14,107 nucleotides of DNA from Dehalococcoidia bacterium UBA6808 (GTDB lineage: Bacteria > Chloroflexota > Dehalococcoidia > GIF9 > UBA5629): assembly GCA_002452695.1 (NCBI GenBank), contig DKFA01000115.1:1-14107 (forward strand), given 5' to 3'. Under the pieces are notes generated by a model. The model was given only the letters and a program-made list of their open reading frames with translations, ran no database searches and was not told the origin of the DNA. The stretch's first letter is position 1; each line of letters opens with the position of its first letter. Below are positions 1 through 6,146 of this stretch, in pieces. The position numbers and the translations under genes are program-made.

Positions 1-772
1 CGAAAGCTTTGCCTCCATAAGGAGCCCCATCCTTATCCACCACCTCAAACGGCAACCCGGCCAGCCGCTCTGCATGCTCCCCGGGATTGGCAATAGTAGC
101 CGAACAGAACATAAATTGTGGTCGGCTGCCATATATTTGGCACAGCCGGCGCAGGCGGCGTAAAACGCAGGCCACGTGCGAACCGAATACTCCCCGGTAG
201 ACATGCGCTTCATCCAGCACAACGAATTTAAGCCGTCGCAGGAAGTGGTCCCAGGCCCTGTGATTGGGCAGTATGCCGACATGCAGCATATCAGGGTTAG
301 TGAGCACAATACGCGCGCGTTTCCGTATAACTGAACGTTCATCCACGGCTGTATCGCCATCATAGGTTGCGCATTCCCAGGGCAGATTGATCGTTTTGCC
401 TGCCAGGCCGGTCAGAGTGCGAAGCTGGTCCTGCGCCAGCGCTTTGGTGGGGAAGAGATAAAGAGCGCGCACGGAGGAGTCCTCCAGCATGGCATTCAGT
501 ACAGGAATGTTATAACAGAGCGTCTTGCCACTGGCGCTCGGAGTGGACACCATGACGTTATTGCCTTTGCGTACGGAGTTAATCGCTTCGGCCTGGTGCG
601 AATAAAGCGTGCTGATGCCCAGATCATCGAGCCTGCCCTGCAGCACTGGATGGAGCGGCCTATCCAGCCAGCCGGGACGCGCATCACGCGCCGGTATATA
701 CTGGACATGCACTATCTGATCTTTATACTCAGGGTTCTGCTTGAGATGTTCGAGGAAGGAAGTAGCGTCCAC
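1..772 (-). CDS. DEAD/DEAH-box helicase, COG1205 (YprA/MrfA-like), N-terminal part
   Basis: Reading the minus strand from a GTG at 772-770 gives 257 uninterrupted residues that run off the left edge, so the C-terminal part is missing. Visible superfamily 2 helicase motifs are a Q-motif-like YSHQAEAI (57-64), Walker A STPSASGKT (76-84), PTKALAQDQ (108-116), TNPDML (158-163), Walker B LDEAH (186-190) and motif III SAT (224-226). The N-terminal pattern (LEHLKQNP, then QIVHVQYIPARD) is that of the COG1205 family, whose members normally carry a C-terminal DUF1998 zinc-binding domain. The Bacillus member MrfA acts in mitomycin-type DNA damage repair, so a DNA-repair helicase role is inferred. An in-frame TAA lies two codons upstream of the GTG, which fixes the longest possible start. 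No clear Shine-Dalgarno sequence is present. DUF1998 itself cannot be seen here. Confidence 0.88.
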   Translation of the reverse strand, partial: MDATSFLEHLKQNPEYKDQIVHVQYIPARDARPGWLDRPLHPVLQGRLDDLGISTLYSHQAEAINSVRKGNNVMVSTPSASGKTLCYNIPVLNAMLEDSSVRALYLFPTKALAQDQLRTLTGLAGKTINLPWECATYDGDTAVDERSVIRKRARIVLTNPDMLHVGILPNHRAWDHFLRRLKFVVLDEAHVYRGVFGSHVACVLRRLRRLCQIYGSRPQFMFCSATIANPGEHAERLAGLPFEVVDKDGAPYGGKAF

Positions 773-800
773 GGGTTAATTATACAACTACAGTTTGCCC

Positions 801-829
801 ACAATAATAATTGCAAAGGTTTCTGTCAA
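801..829 (-). promoter_or_regulatory. Sigma-70-type promoter for the helicase gene
   Basis: On the minus strand there is a perfect -35 TTGACA (829-824), a 17-base spacer and a -10 TATTGT (806-801). This predicts a start of transcription about 20 bases before the GTG start of the helicase. It lies just after the stop of the DUF503 gene, so the helicase can be transcribed independently of the upstream pair. Prediction from consensus only. Confidence 0.55.
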
Positions 830-844
830 AATATAGGGCTACGA

Positions 845-1132
845 TTAACCGTAAAAATCAACCTCTTTTTCGATGATCTCGACATTGGGAAAATCGCGAT
901 TAATAGTGTTGATGACAGCATCGATTACCTCATCAAGACGGTAGTTATGGTTGCTGACGCAGGCGATCCCTATCGTAGTAATGCGCCATAAATCATGGTC
1001 GCCGACCTCAGCGATGGAGATATTGAACTGTTTCTGAAGACGTGCCATCAGAGATTTGAGGATGCTTCGCTTATCCTTGAGAGACTGGCTCCCCGGAATA
1101 TATATCTTCAGTTTGCAGATGCCGACATTCAC
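845..1132 (-). CDS. DUF503 / YlxP-family protein
   Basis: The 95-residue product begins MNVGICKLKIYIPGSQSLKDKR and contains the DUF503 hallmarks: an initial beta strand, then G-x-x-SLKDKR-x-x-x-KSL (14-29), an AEVGDHDLW segment, and IGIACVSN followed by a helix. Family members are small ferredoxin-fold-like proteins. In Firmicutes the gene (ylxP) sits beside rbfA/infB and is suspected to act in ribosome maturation, but no biochemical role is settled. The start is GTG (1132-1130); the frame is open for 23 codons upstream, but the family normally begins at this point. No Shine-Dalgarno sequence is obvious. The gene lies 80 bases after the zinc-ribbon gene on the same strand and may be co-transcribed with it. 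Confidence 0.85.
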   Translation of the reverse strand: MNVGICKLKIYIPGSQSLKDKRSILKSLMARLQKQFNISIAEVGDHDLWRITTIGIACVSNHNYRLDEVIDAVINTINRDFPNVEIIEKEVDFYG

Positions 1133-1175
1133 AAAAGTCTGATCTGCCGCCCCGGAGCTATCCGCTGGTGGAATG

Positions 1176-1198
1176 CTCCCGCGGGAGATTGGCGGGAG
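1176..1198. repeat. GC-rich inverted repeat between zinc-ribbon and DUF503 genes
   Basis: CTCCCGC at 1176-1182 pairs perfectly with GCGGGAG at 1192-1198 across a 9-base loop. An overlapping 12-base palindrome, CTCCCGCGGGAG, occupies 1176-1187, so two hairpins are mutually exclusive. On the minus strand the structure lies 15 bases after the zinc-ribbon stop codon and about 44 bases before the DUF503 start. No T-run follows, so it is a poor intrinsic terminator; it may be an RNA-stability or attenuation element. Confidence 0.35.
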
Positions 1199-1212
1199 TT
1201 CGCTATCCTATA

Positions 1213-1506
1213 TTAACGGGCCGGTTTTGTTGCTGCGTAGCAGTTGCTGCAATAGACCGGCCGTTCCTGTTTCGGCTCGAAGGGTACTTCACATTCGATT
1301 CCACACCTTGCGCAGGTGGCCTTGAACATCTGCCTGGCCTTCCCCGAACCGCCTGAGCGGGTCTGTTTCCTGTTAGACCTGCAATCAGGGCAACGCTTAG
1401 GTTCGTTCTGAAGTCCTTTTGAAGAATAGAATTCCTGCTCGCCTATTGTGAAGACGAAAGATTTGCCGCACTCGGCGCACGTAAGGGTCTTGTCCGCTAT
1501 GGCCAT
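1213..1506 (-). CDS. Double zinc-ribbon protein (zf-trcl type)
   Basis: The 97-residue protein has two four-cysteine zinc ribbons. The first is C10-x2-C13 with C39-x2-C42 (CAEC ... CPDC), matching the probable zinc-ribbon family zf-trcl, including the FYxxKGLxNEPKRCPDCR signature. The second is C65-x2-C68 with C86-x2-C89 (CARC ... CSNC). A basic linker (residues 43-63) joins them. There is no catalytic domain. Such proteins are presumed to bind nucleic acid or partner proteins, but function is unknown. The ATG start is supported by AAGGAGG with a 5-base spacer, a strong ribosome-binding site. It precedes the DUF503 gene on the same strand. Confidence 0.85.
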   Translation of the reverse strand: MAIADKTLTCAECGKSFVFTIGEQEFYSSKGLQNEPKRCPDCRSNRKQTRSGGSGKARQMFKATCARCGIECEVPFEPKQERPVYCSNCYAATKPAR

Positions 1507-1663
1507 TGATGCCTCCTTGTTGAGAATAACTATGCCCCGCTGGTTTTGGGAATGTCTACACGGCTCAAGACCTCATGAAACATATGCAGGGAATCCTAAT
1601 CCCGGCGATATGATCTCCCGATTTCAGAGGTTAACCGGATTAAGACTCCGCAGAAACCAAGGT

Positions 1664-1693
1664 TTGCATACTGGCATTAGTGTAGTTTATAAT
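1664..1693 (+). promoter_or_regulatory. Sigma-70-type promoter for the MauE-like gene
   Basis: TTGCAT (1664-1669), an 18-base spacer and a perfect TATAAT (1688-1693) lie about 44 bases before the ATG at 1737. This promoter could drive both the MauE-like gene and the following lipoprotein gene. The rest of the 230-base intergenic region 1507-1736 shows nothing else I can name. Confidence 0.5.
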
Positions 1694-1736
1694 TTCGATT
1701 AAGTCAAGACCTATTTATCGTTCAAGGGATATTCAC

Positions 1737-2279
1737 ATGTCTACTCTTTATGACGATTCCCAGCCGACCGTTCGCAGCGTGATTTGTGTGGTGGCCTGCC
1801 TTATAATCGGCGCTGTCTTTATTTTTTCCGGCACGGGTAAACTGGCCGGTTTTGGCCAGATCCCCGGCCAGACCGAATTCCTGGACCGGTTCATCCCAGA
1901 TTTCCTCCTTACTCCTGAATTCGCACGTTTCATCGGCCTGGTCTTCATACCCTGGATACTACCCATCAGCGAAACCCTGGTCGGCCTGGCTCTGATCATC
2001 GGCATCTGGCCCAGGTTGATGGCCATAGTCATAATCTTGCTCTCTCTCGGCTTCATGGCAAACAATTCTTACATGATCGCCAGCGGGTTGGATAAATATC
2101 CGACCTGCGAATGTTTCGGTGTCTGGGAAGAATGGTTCGGCGGTCTAACGCCGATACAGTCCATGTATATGGACGTTGGACTATTCATCCTGGCGCTCAT
2201 TATAATAATATTGTTGCCGGGACCATTTCTGGCCCACCAGTTCTGGATGAACAAGCTATTCAACCGGCATAAAATATAA
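1737..2279 (+). CDS. MauE/DoxX-like integral membrane protein
   Basis: The 180-residue protein has about four hydrophobic helices (roughly 13-33, 66-90, 93-112 and 143-164). It carries an FSGTGKL motif after helix 1 and a CxC-FG motif (C124, C126, in PTCECFG) followed by an aromatic stretch and MYMDVGL. This arrangement is typical of the MauE branch of the DoxX-like superfamily. MauE proteins are associated with disulfide or redox maturation of periplasmic proteins, classically methylamine dehydrogenase. No methylamine genes are nearby, so the substrate is unknown; the CxC pair is a candidate redox centre. The start is ATG with a weak AAGGGA ribosome-binding site. It is followed after 43 bases by the lipoprotein gene, suggesting co-transcription. 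The family call is firm; the role is not. Confidence 0.78.
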   Translation: MSTLYDDSQPTVRSVICVVACLIIGAVFIFSGTGKLAGFGQIPGQTEFLDRFIPDFLLTPEFARFIGLVFIPWILPISETLVGLALIIGIWPRLMAIVIILLSLGFMANNSYMIASGLDKYPTCECFGVWEEWFGGLTPIQSMYMDVGLFILALIIIILLPGPFLAHQFWMNKLFNRHKI

Positions 2280-2306
2280 TATATATAATATCTCTCCTCA
2301 TTTGAC

Positions 2307-2311
2307 AGGAG
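2307..2311 (+). promoter_or_regulatory. Ribosome-binding site deciding the lipoprotein start
   Basis: AGGAG lies 11 bases before the ATG at 2323. It falls inside the open frame that would result from the upstream TTG at 2302, and that TTG has no Shine-Dalgarno sequence of its own. The site therefore favours 2323 as the start, which also gives a normal signal peptide. Confidence 0.6.
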
Positions 2312-2322
2312 CCGCTCAGCCA

Positions 2323-3090
2323 ATGAAATCAATAAAATATATCACTTCTTTCCTGATTTGCTTATTATCGCTTTTACCTGTTTTCATAACAGCAGGATGC
2401 AATAACAGCACCGACTCACCAGCGGAAGCTGCTGCACAGCCCGTGTCCTCCTCCGAACCCGTCAATGATGCCCCCGTTATAGCCAGACTGGCCGCCGACC
2501 TGCAGGTACAACAGCTGGGGGAAACACAGGTCATCTGCGATGCCTCCGATGCCAACGATGATACTCTCACTTACCGCTGGACATGCACGGATGGCACCCT
2601 CAGCGGATCCGGCGCCGCAGTCACCTGGTCTGCACCGGAAAAACCTGGAACTTATATGATCACTGTGGTGGTCAATGACGGCAAGGGGGGAGTGGCGAAA
2701 AAGGATGTCATAGTAACCGTCCCTGACAAGCCGAACAATGCACCCGTCATAGAAGGCATCAAATTCCAGCGCCCGGGACATTTAGCTACTACCATTAAAC
2801 CCATCATGACTGAAAAGGAAAAGGACCGCAATCCCGATCCTGTCGCTCGCATCTATGAGACTGTGGATATCACATGCATAGCCAGCGACCCCGACAACGA
2901 CAAGCTGGACTACGCCTGGATGGCTACAGCCGGCAAAATCAACAGCCTTGAGGAGGGAAAACCTGAATCGGTTCAGTGGATAGTGCCTGGAGCAGGCGGC
3001 GCCTATAAAGTTACCTGCGAGGTGTCCGATGCCAAAGGTGCCACAGCCAGTTTTACCATCGTGATAACAGTCAAATGCTGCGGGATTTAG
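2323..3090 (+). CDS. Probable secreted lipoprotein with two PKD/Ig-like domains
   Basis: The 255-residue product starts MKSIKYITSF, with a hydrophobic core to about residue 23 and a lipobox-like TAGC ending at C26, so export and lipid anchoring are likely. The residue at -3 is Thr, not the usual Leu, so this is slightly atypical. A Ser/Ala/Pro-rich linker (27-48) precedes two related beta-sandwich domains at about 50-133 and 140-250. Each opens with N-x-APVI and contains a Asp-rich loop followed by an aromatic-x-W-type strand (ASDANDDTLTYRW; ASDPDNDKLDYAW) and a final beta strand ending V-x-V-T-V or similar, typical of PKD or cadherin-like folds. Each domain has two cysteines (C72/C88; C185/C232). 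The protein ends KCCGI. No enzymatic domain is seen; a binding or scaffold role outside the membrane is inferred. The stop codon directly abuts the stop of the convergent UPF0280 gene. Confidence 0.8.
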   Translation: MKSIKYITSFLICLLSLLPVFITAGCNNSTDSPAEAAAQPVSSSEPVNDAPVIARLAADLQVQQLGETQVICDASDANDDTLTYRWTCTDGTLSGSGAAVTWSAPEKPGTYMITVVVNDGKGGVAKKDVIVTVPDKPNNAPVIEGIKFQRPGHLATTIKPIMTEKEKDRNPDPVARIYETVDITCIASDPDNDKLDYAWMATAGKINSLEEGKPESVQWIVPGAGGAYKVTCEVSDAKGATASFTIVITVKCCGI

Positions 3091-3864
3091 TCAGGTCCTG
3101 ACCAGTTTGACTTCACCCCACGCACCCATCCTGTCTCCTTTTATTACGACTATTCCAAGGATGCCCTCGATCTGCCGACCGAAGTCGAGCGCCGCCTGGA
3201 TGTCATCAGCCGCTTTTACCAGGTTGGCCACGGCTGTGGCGGCGGCGTCGGATAGGGCAGGCGAATGCGAGAGCACGACAGCGGCATCAGCCAATCCCAA
3301 GCTCAGCGAAGGTCCCACAGCGCCGGATGACGCGCAGATGCCTGCCGGCATCATCTCCGGCGATATTTCCAGCGCCAGCTTTCCGCTGAAGGGAGACCGC
3401 CCTGCAAATATCCCAACCATTCGCTTTTTCCTGGTCTGCATAAAGATATCGCCGCCGTTTTCGACGACGATCTCCCTCGAGTACTGAAGCAATTTCCGGC
3501 CTACCATCCCGGCCATGGCGCCGGCTACTGCCGCCATTGGCCCGACGCCTGCCTGCCTACCCGCTCCCGCCATCGTTTTCACGATGGCGGGGGCATCCTC
3601 GGCAACCAACAGCGGTTCCAGACTATGCAGAAAAAGCGGGTGGTTTTGAATGTATTTCTCAAGAGGCGCGCGGCATTCTTCAATGGCGCTAAGCGCCTCG
3701 GCTGCAAGATCACGCTCGGCGCGTATATATAAATCGGTCTCCTTCACTCTGGCAGTGAAGGAGACCAGATCTGTATCCTTTATCGTGTGCCGATAGGTGC
3801 GCTCCTCATACACTGGCTTATACCCCGGCGTCGGCGTTTTGTCAGAAATGCAGCTCCATGGCAC
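3091..3864 (-). CDS. UPF0280 (COG2122, ApbE-like) protein, sulfide assimilation/homocysteine synthesis
   Basis: The 257-residue product matches the UPF0280 family: N-terminal YKPVYEERTYRHTIKDTDL (residues 15-33) and KETDLYI, a central Gly/Ala-rich AGAGRQAGVGPMAAVAGAMA segment, then VVENGGDIFM and a Gly/Ser-rich stretch, PAGICASSGAVGPSLS. The fold resembles ApbE flavin transferases, but flavin chemistry is not established. A family member in Methanosarcina acetivorans supports efficient sulfide assimilation, and a Desulfovibrio member was genetically required for homocysteine synthesis. The start is GTG at 3864-3862, overlapping the end of the ferredoxin gene by 23 bases, with no good ribosome-binding site; translational coupling is likely. 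It is the last gene of the minus-strand series and has no intergenic room for a terminator. Confidence 0.85.
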   Translation of the reverse strand: MPWSCISDKTPTPGYKPVYEERTYRHTIKDTDLVSFTARVKETDLYIRAERDLAAEALSAIEECRAPLEKYIQNHPLFLHSLEPLLVAEDAPAIVKTMAGAGRQAGVGPMAAVAGAMAGMVGRKLLQYSREIVVENGGDIFMQTRKKRMVGIFAGRSPFSGKLALEISPEMMPAGICASSGAVGPSLSLGLADAAVVLSHSPALSDAAATAVANLVKAADDIQAALDFGRQIEGILGIVVIKGDRMGAWGEVKLVRT

Positions 3865-4255
3865 GCGGCGGGCAGGCCTTCACGCATAACTCGCAGACAA
3901 CGCACTTGGAGTTGTCAAAGATGACCATGAGCGTGTCTTTTTCGAGTGAAAAAGCCCTGGTCGGGCACATGGTGATACAGGCCCCGCAGTGCGTACAGCG
4001 CTCCTCGTTACGCACCACGTCCTGGCTGAGCGCCTGTATTTCAACGCCGGCAGACTGGAGATATCTGATGCCCTTATCGTAGTCATTCTGCTCACCGCTC
4101 AACTCCATCACCATCAGGCCTTCTTCGCCCGGGGAGATGGATGCTTTGAGTATGTTGAAGTCCAGGCCATAATCCCTGATCAGCTTACTGACAATGGGCT
4201 TGTCCGTGGTCTTCTCCGGAAAATGCAATACTATCTTTTTTGCTACTCTTTTCAT
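3842..4255 (-). CDS. NIL-domain 2x[4Fe-4S] ferredoxin, homocysteine biosynthesis
   Basis: The 137-residue protein joins an N-terminal NIL domain (about 4-78; KKIVLHFPE, KPIVSKLIRDYGLDFNILKASI) to a bacterial-type two-cluster ferredoxin. The clusters are bound by C87, C90, C93 with C97-P, and by C118, C121, C124 with C128-P (CxxCxxCxxxCP twice). NIL-ferredoxins are the electron-donor partner of DUF39 proteins in the route from aspartate semialdehyde and sulfide to homocysteine; reduction of a protein persulfide or thio-intermediate is the proposed role. The ATG start has an AAGGAG ribosome-binding site that overlaps the stop region of the DUF39 gene (14-base gap), and its 3' end overlaps the UPF0280 gene. 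This tight packing supports a stoichiometric functional unit. Confidence 0.92.
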   Translation of the reverse strand: MKRVAKKIVLHFPEKTTDKPIVSKLIRDYGLDFNILKASISPGEEGLMVMELSGEQNDYDKGIRYLQSAGVEIQALSQDVVRNEERCTHCGACITMCPTRAFSLEKDTLMVIFDNSKCVVCELCVKACPPRAMELHF

Positions 4256-4269
4256 TTTTCATCACTCCT

Positions 4270-5475
4270 TCAGGGCAGTGGCCGTTCTTCAAGCGTTTTA
4301 AGCTTGATGCCCGATTCCGGCCCCGGCAAGGCGGCAACGGGTTCGGTCAGCAGGAATTCCCCTTGCTTGATCCACTGCTTCAGCATACCGGCGATTTCCA
4401 CCGCACGCGGGTAGCTGGAAAGAGAGGACGTGGGGACTTCCTTGCCTGCCACAATGATCTTGCCTGATCTCAGGTCGGCATAGCTCACCTCGCCCAGCAC
4501 ATCCGGCCTGCGTTGAGGATAGACCTCGGAGTAATCGATCACCGGGGCTATGATATCGGCATCAGTCACCAGGGTATACTTTAGGATGTCTTCATCCAGT
4601 ATGGGTATCGGGACACCGATGCCGACGGTCAGCGTAGCTCCATAGCCCAGGAAGCTGGTGCCCACCAGCCATCTGGGTTTCATCTGTTTGAGATCACCAA
4701 TCACAGCCAGCGTGCCCGCACCGCGTGTAGGCACTCCCTTGTCTGTGCGCGGTACGCAAGGGTTAAACTGAGTCCCCTGCCAGGCCACATAACCGATGCC
4801 TCCGCCAAGAAAAATGCGTGTGCCTATGCCGATGGTCCTGTACAGCGGATCATTCATAAGCGGTGACAGCTGGCCAGCCGAGCTGAAGTTGGCATTGCCC
4901 ATTCTCGGTTTCAGTACGCCCATATAGGTATAAATAATGCGGTTGCCCAGATTCACGGCAACGTTATAGTTCTGGTAGGCATTGCGCATGTTGAACAGCA
5001 CAGCCTCATTAACCGTGTTGATATTGATCAAAGTTTCGATCTTTTTACGCGGATAGCAGTCTGTGCCGTAGGCGGTGGCAACCAGCCTGATATCCTTACC
5101 GGAGACAAGTTCTTCGATCACATGCCCGCCCCCATATTTGAAGTCGCCCGGATAAATCCTGTTCCTGGGATCATCGTCCGGCATGGCGGCGGCGCCCAGT
5201 ATAATATCGACGGCTGCTATGCCAGTATAGGCAGGAACGTCATTCAGATAGACTTTACCGCCGCCTACTTTGATACGGGGGCTACTATGGCCAAGGTTCA
5301 TATATATGCTGGAGGAGCACATAGGGCCAAAAGTCCCTGTAGTCACAACATCGATCTCTTTCGCTGCGGCAGCTACTCCTTTCTTTCTGGCGATGCCGAT
5401 CACCTCTTCAGCAGTGACCACGACCGCCTGGCCTTTTTTGATTTTGTCATTGATCTCTGCGATCGTTTTGGCCAT
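4270..5475 (-). CDS. DUF39-family homocysteine biosynthesis protein
   Basis: The 401-residue protein is a full-length DUF39 member (MAKTIAEINDKIKKGQAVVV at the start; ATAYGTDCYPRK, residues 133-144; GGGIGYVAWQGTQFNP; RGAGTLAVIGDLK). It has no fused CBS pair, unlike some archaeal homologues. DUF39 proteins are the core of the pathway that makes homocysteine from aspartate semialdehyde using sulfide, shown genetically and biochemically in Methanosarcina. Two cysteines in conserved-looking contexts, C53 (FGPMCSSS) and C140 (GTDCYPRK), are candidates for the persulfide-carrying residue; which one acts cannot be told from sequence. The start is ATG with a near-perfect AAAGGAGG, 6 bases before it. 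The ferredoxin gene follows after 14 bases. Highly likely call. Confidence 0.93.
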   Translation of the reverse strand: MAKTIAEINDKIKKGQAVVVTAEEVIGIARKKGVAAAAKEIDVVTTGTFGPMCSSSIYMNLGHSSPRIKVGGGKVYLNDVPAYTGIAAVDIILGAAAMPDDDPRNRIYPGDFKYGGGHVIEELVSGKDIRLVATAYGTDCYPRKKIETLININTVNEAVLFNMRNAYQNYNVAVNLGNRIIYTYMGVLKPRMGNANFSSAGQLSPLMNDPLYRTIGIGTRIFLGGGIGYVAWQGTQFNPCVPRTDKGVPTRGAGTLAVIGDLKQMKPRWLVGTSFLGYGATLTVGIGVPIPILDEDILKYTLVTDADIIAPVIDYSEVYPQRRPDVLGEVSYADLRSGKIIVAGKEVPTSSLSSYPRAVEIAGMLKQWIKQGEFLLTEPVAALPGPESGIKLKTLEERPLP

Positions 5476-5500
5476 ATGATCCTCCTTTAAAAATATTCAG

Positions 5501-5541
5501 CCCGTGCGGTGAAACTGCTATAACTTGTAAACCGCAGCGGG
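5501..5541 (-). terminator. Stem-loop upstream of the DUF39 operon, terminator or attenuator
   Basis: CCCGTGCGGT (5501-5510) and ACCGCAGCGGG (5531-5541) form a 9-pair stem interrupted by one small internal bulge, with a 20-base loop. Read on the minus strand, the stem is followed after five bases by ATTTTT, then the ribosome-binding site of the DUF39 gene. It lies 34 bases after the nitroreductase stop. The layout suits an imperfect intrinsic terminator for hisS/nitroreductase, or a leader structure controlling the DUF39 operon. The T-run is displaced from the stem, so termination efficiency is uncertain. Confidence 0.45.
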
Positions 5542-5574
5542 CAGAAATTACAGGGAAATATGCCTTGTTAAATT

Positions 5575-6126
5575 TTAATGCTTGCCGTACTTTTCGTAAA
5601 ATACGATCTCCGACAATTCCTTCCGCGGCGGCGCCTTGGTTTCTGCAGCAGGGTATCCCAGCGGCGTCATCTCCACGGCAACGACGCCTTCCGGCGTTCC
5701 AAGTATTTCCTCGACTTTTTTGGAATCCGGTATATAACCTACATGTACTGTGCCCAAACCAAATGCATGAGCAGCCAGCGCAAGATTCTCCATGGCAATG
5801 CCTACATCAAACATGAACCAGTCACCCCTGTCAGTTGCTACCTCACCTTTGTAATAGCCAGCTTTTTTCAATTCTGCACAAGCGACAATGACGATGGGAG
5901 CATTTTTCAGGGCTTCGGTGGAGGGGTTGCCCCTGTTAACTGTCTCTGCCAGCCTGGCTTTGGTGGCGGGGTCTTTGACAACTATATAGCGGGTGCATTG
6001 TGTATTGGCCCACGACGGCGCCCACCGTGCTGCCTCCAGGACCTTATTCAACACATCATCCGGCACAGGCGTATCTTTGTACTGTCGTACGCTGCGCCTG
6101 TTTCTGATTGCTTCGAGAACATCCAT
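5575..6126 (-). CDS. FMN-dependent nitroreductase-family oxidoreductase
   Basis: The 183-residue protein shows the nitroreductase fold signatures: MDVLEAIRNRRSVRQY with the FMN-binding R10, R11, S12 and R14, then VLEAARWAPSWANTQ (29-43), a helix with MENLALAAHAFGLGTVHVGY (112-131) and PLGYPA (155-160). Such enzymes are homodimeric, bind FMN and use NAD(P)H; natural substrates vary widely and cannot be assigned here. The ATG at 6126 was chosen over an in-frame GTG at 6141 because GGAGG (6140-6136) lies 8 bases upstream of the ATG. It follows hisS by 20 bases, so the two are probably co-transcribed. A relation to the downstream homocysteine genes is possible but unproven. Confidence 0.85.
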   Translation of the reverse strand: MDVLEAIRNRRSVRQYKDTPVPDDVLNKVLEAARWAPSWANTQCTRYIVVKDPATKARLAETVNRGNPSTEALKNAPIVIVACAELKKAGYYKGEVATDRGDWFMFDVGIAMENLALAAHAFGLGTVHVGYIPDSKKVEEILGTPEGVVAVEMTPLGYPAAETKAPPRKELSEIVFYEKYGKH

Positions 6127-6135
6127 GATATTAAC

Positions 6136-6140
6136 CTCCA
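6136..6140 (-). promoter_or_regulatory. Ribosome-binding site deciding the nitroreductase start
   Basis: GGAGG on the minus strand lies 8 bases before the ATG at 6126. It overlaps the alternative in-frame GTG at 6141-6139, which therefore cannot use it. Confidence 0.65.
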
Positions 6141-6146
6141 CTATTT

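Noticed and set aside
1448..1702. 84-codon plus-strand reading frame across the zinc-ribbon start and intergenic region
   Set aside because: It overlaps a solid minus-strand gene, has no ribosome-binding site and resembles no family; a shadow frame.
2302..2325. TTG start at 2302 for the PKD lipoprotein
   Set aside because: It would place the ribosome-binding site inside the coding region and add residues before a normal signal peptide; ATG at 2323 fits better.
3107..3487. 126-codon plus-strand frame inside the UPF0280 gene
   Set aside because: Antisense to a clear family member; Ser/Pro/Ala-rich translation is typical of a reverse frame.
5476..5574. SAM or other methionine-related riboswitch before the DUF39 operon
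   Set aside because: Only 99 bases are available, and neither conserved SAM-I core elements nor a pseudoknot layout is visible; a simple stem-loop explains the structure.
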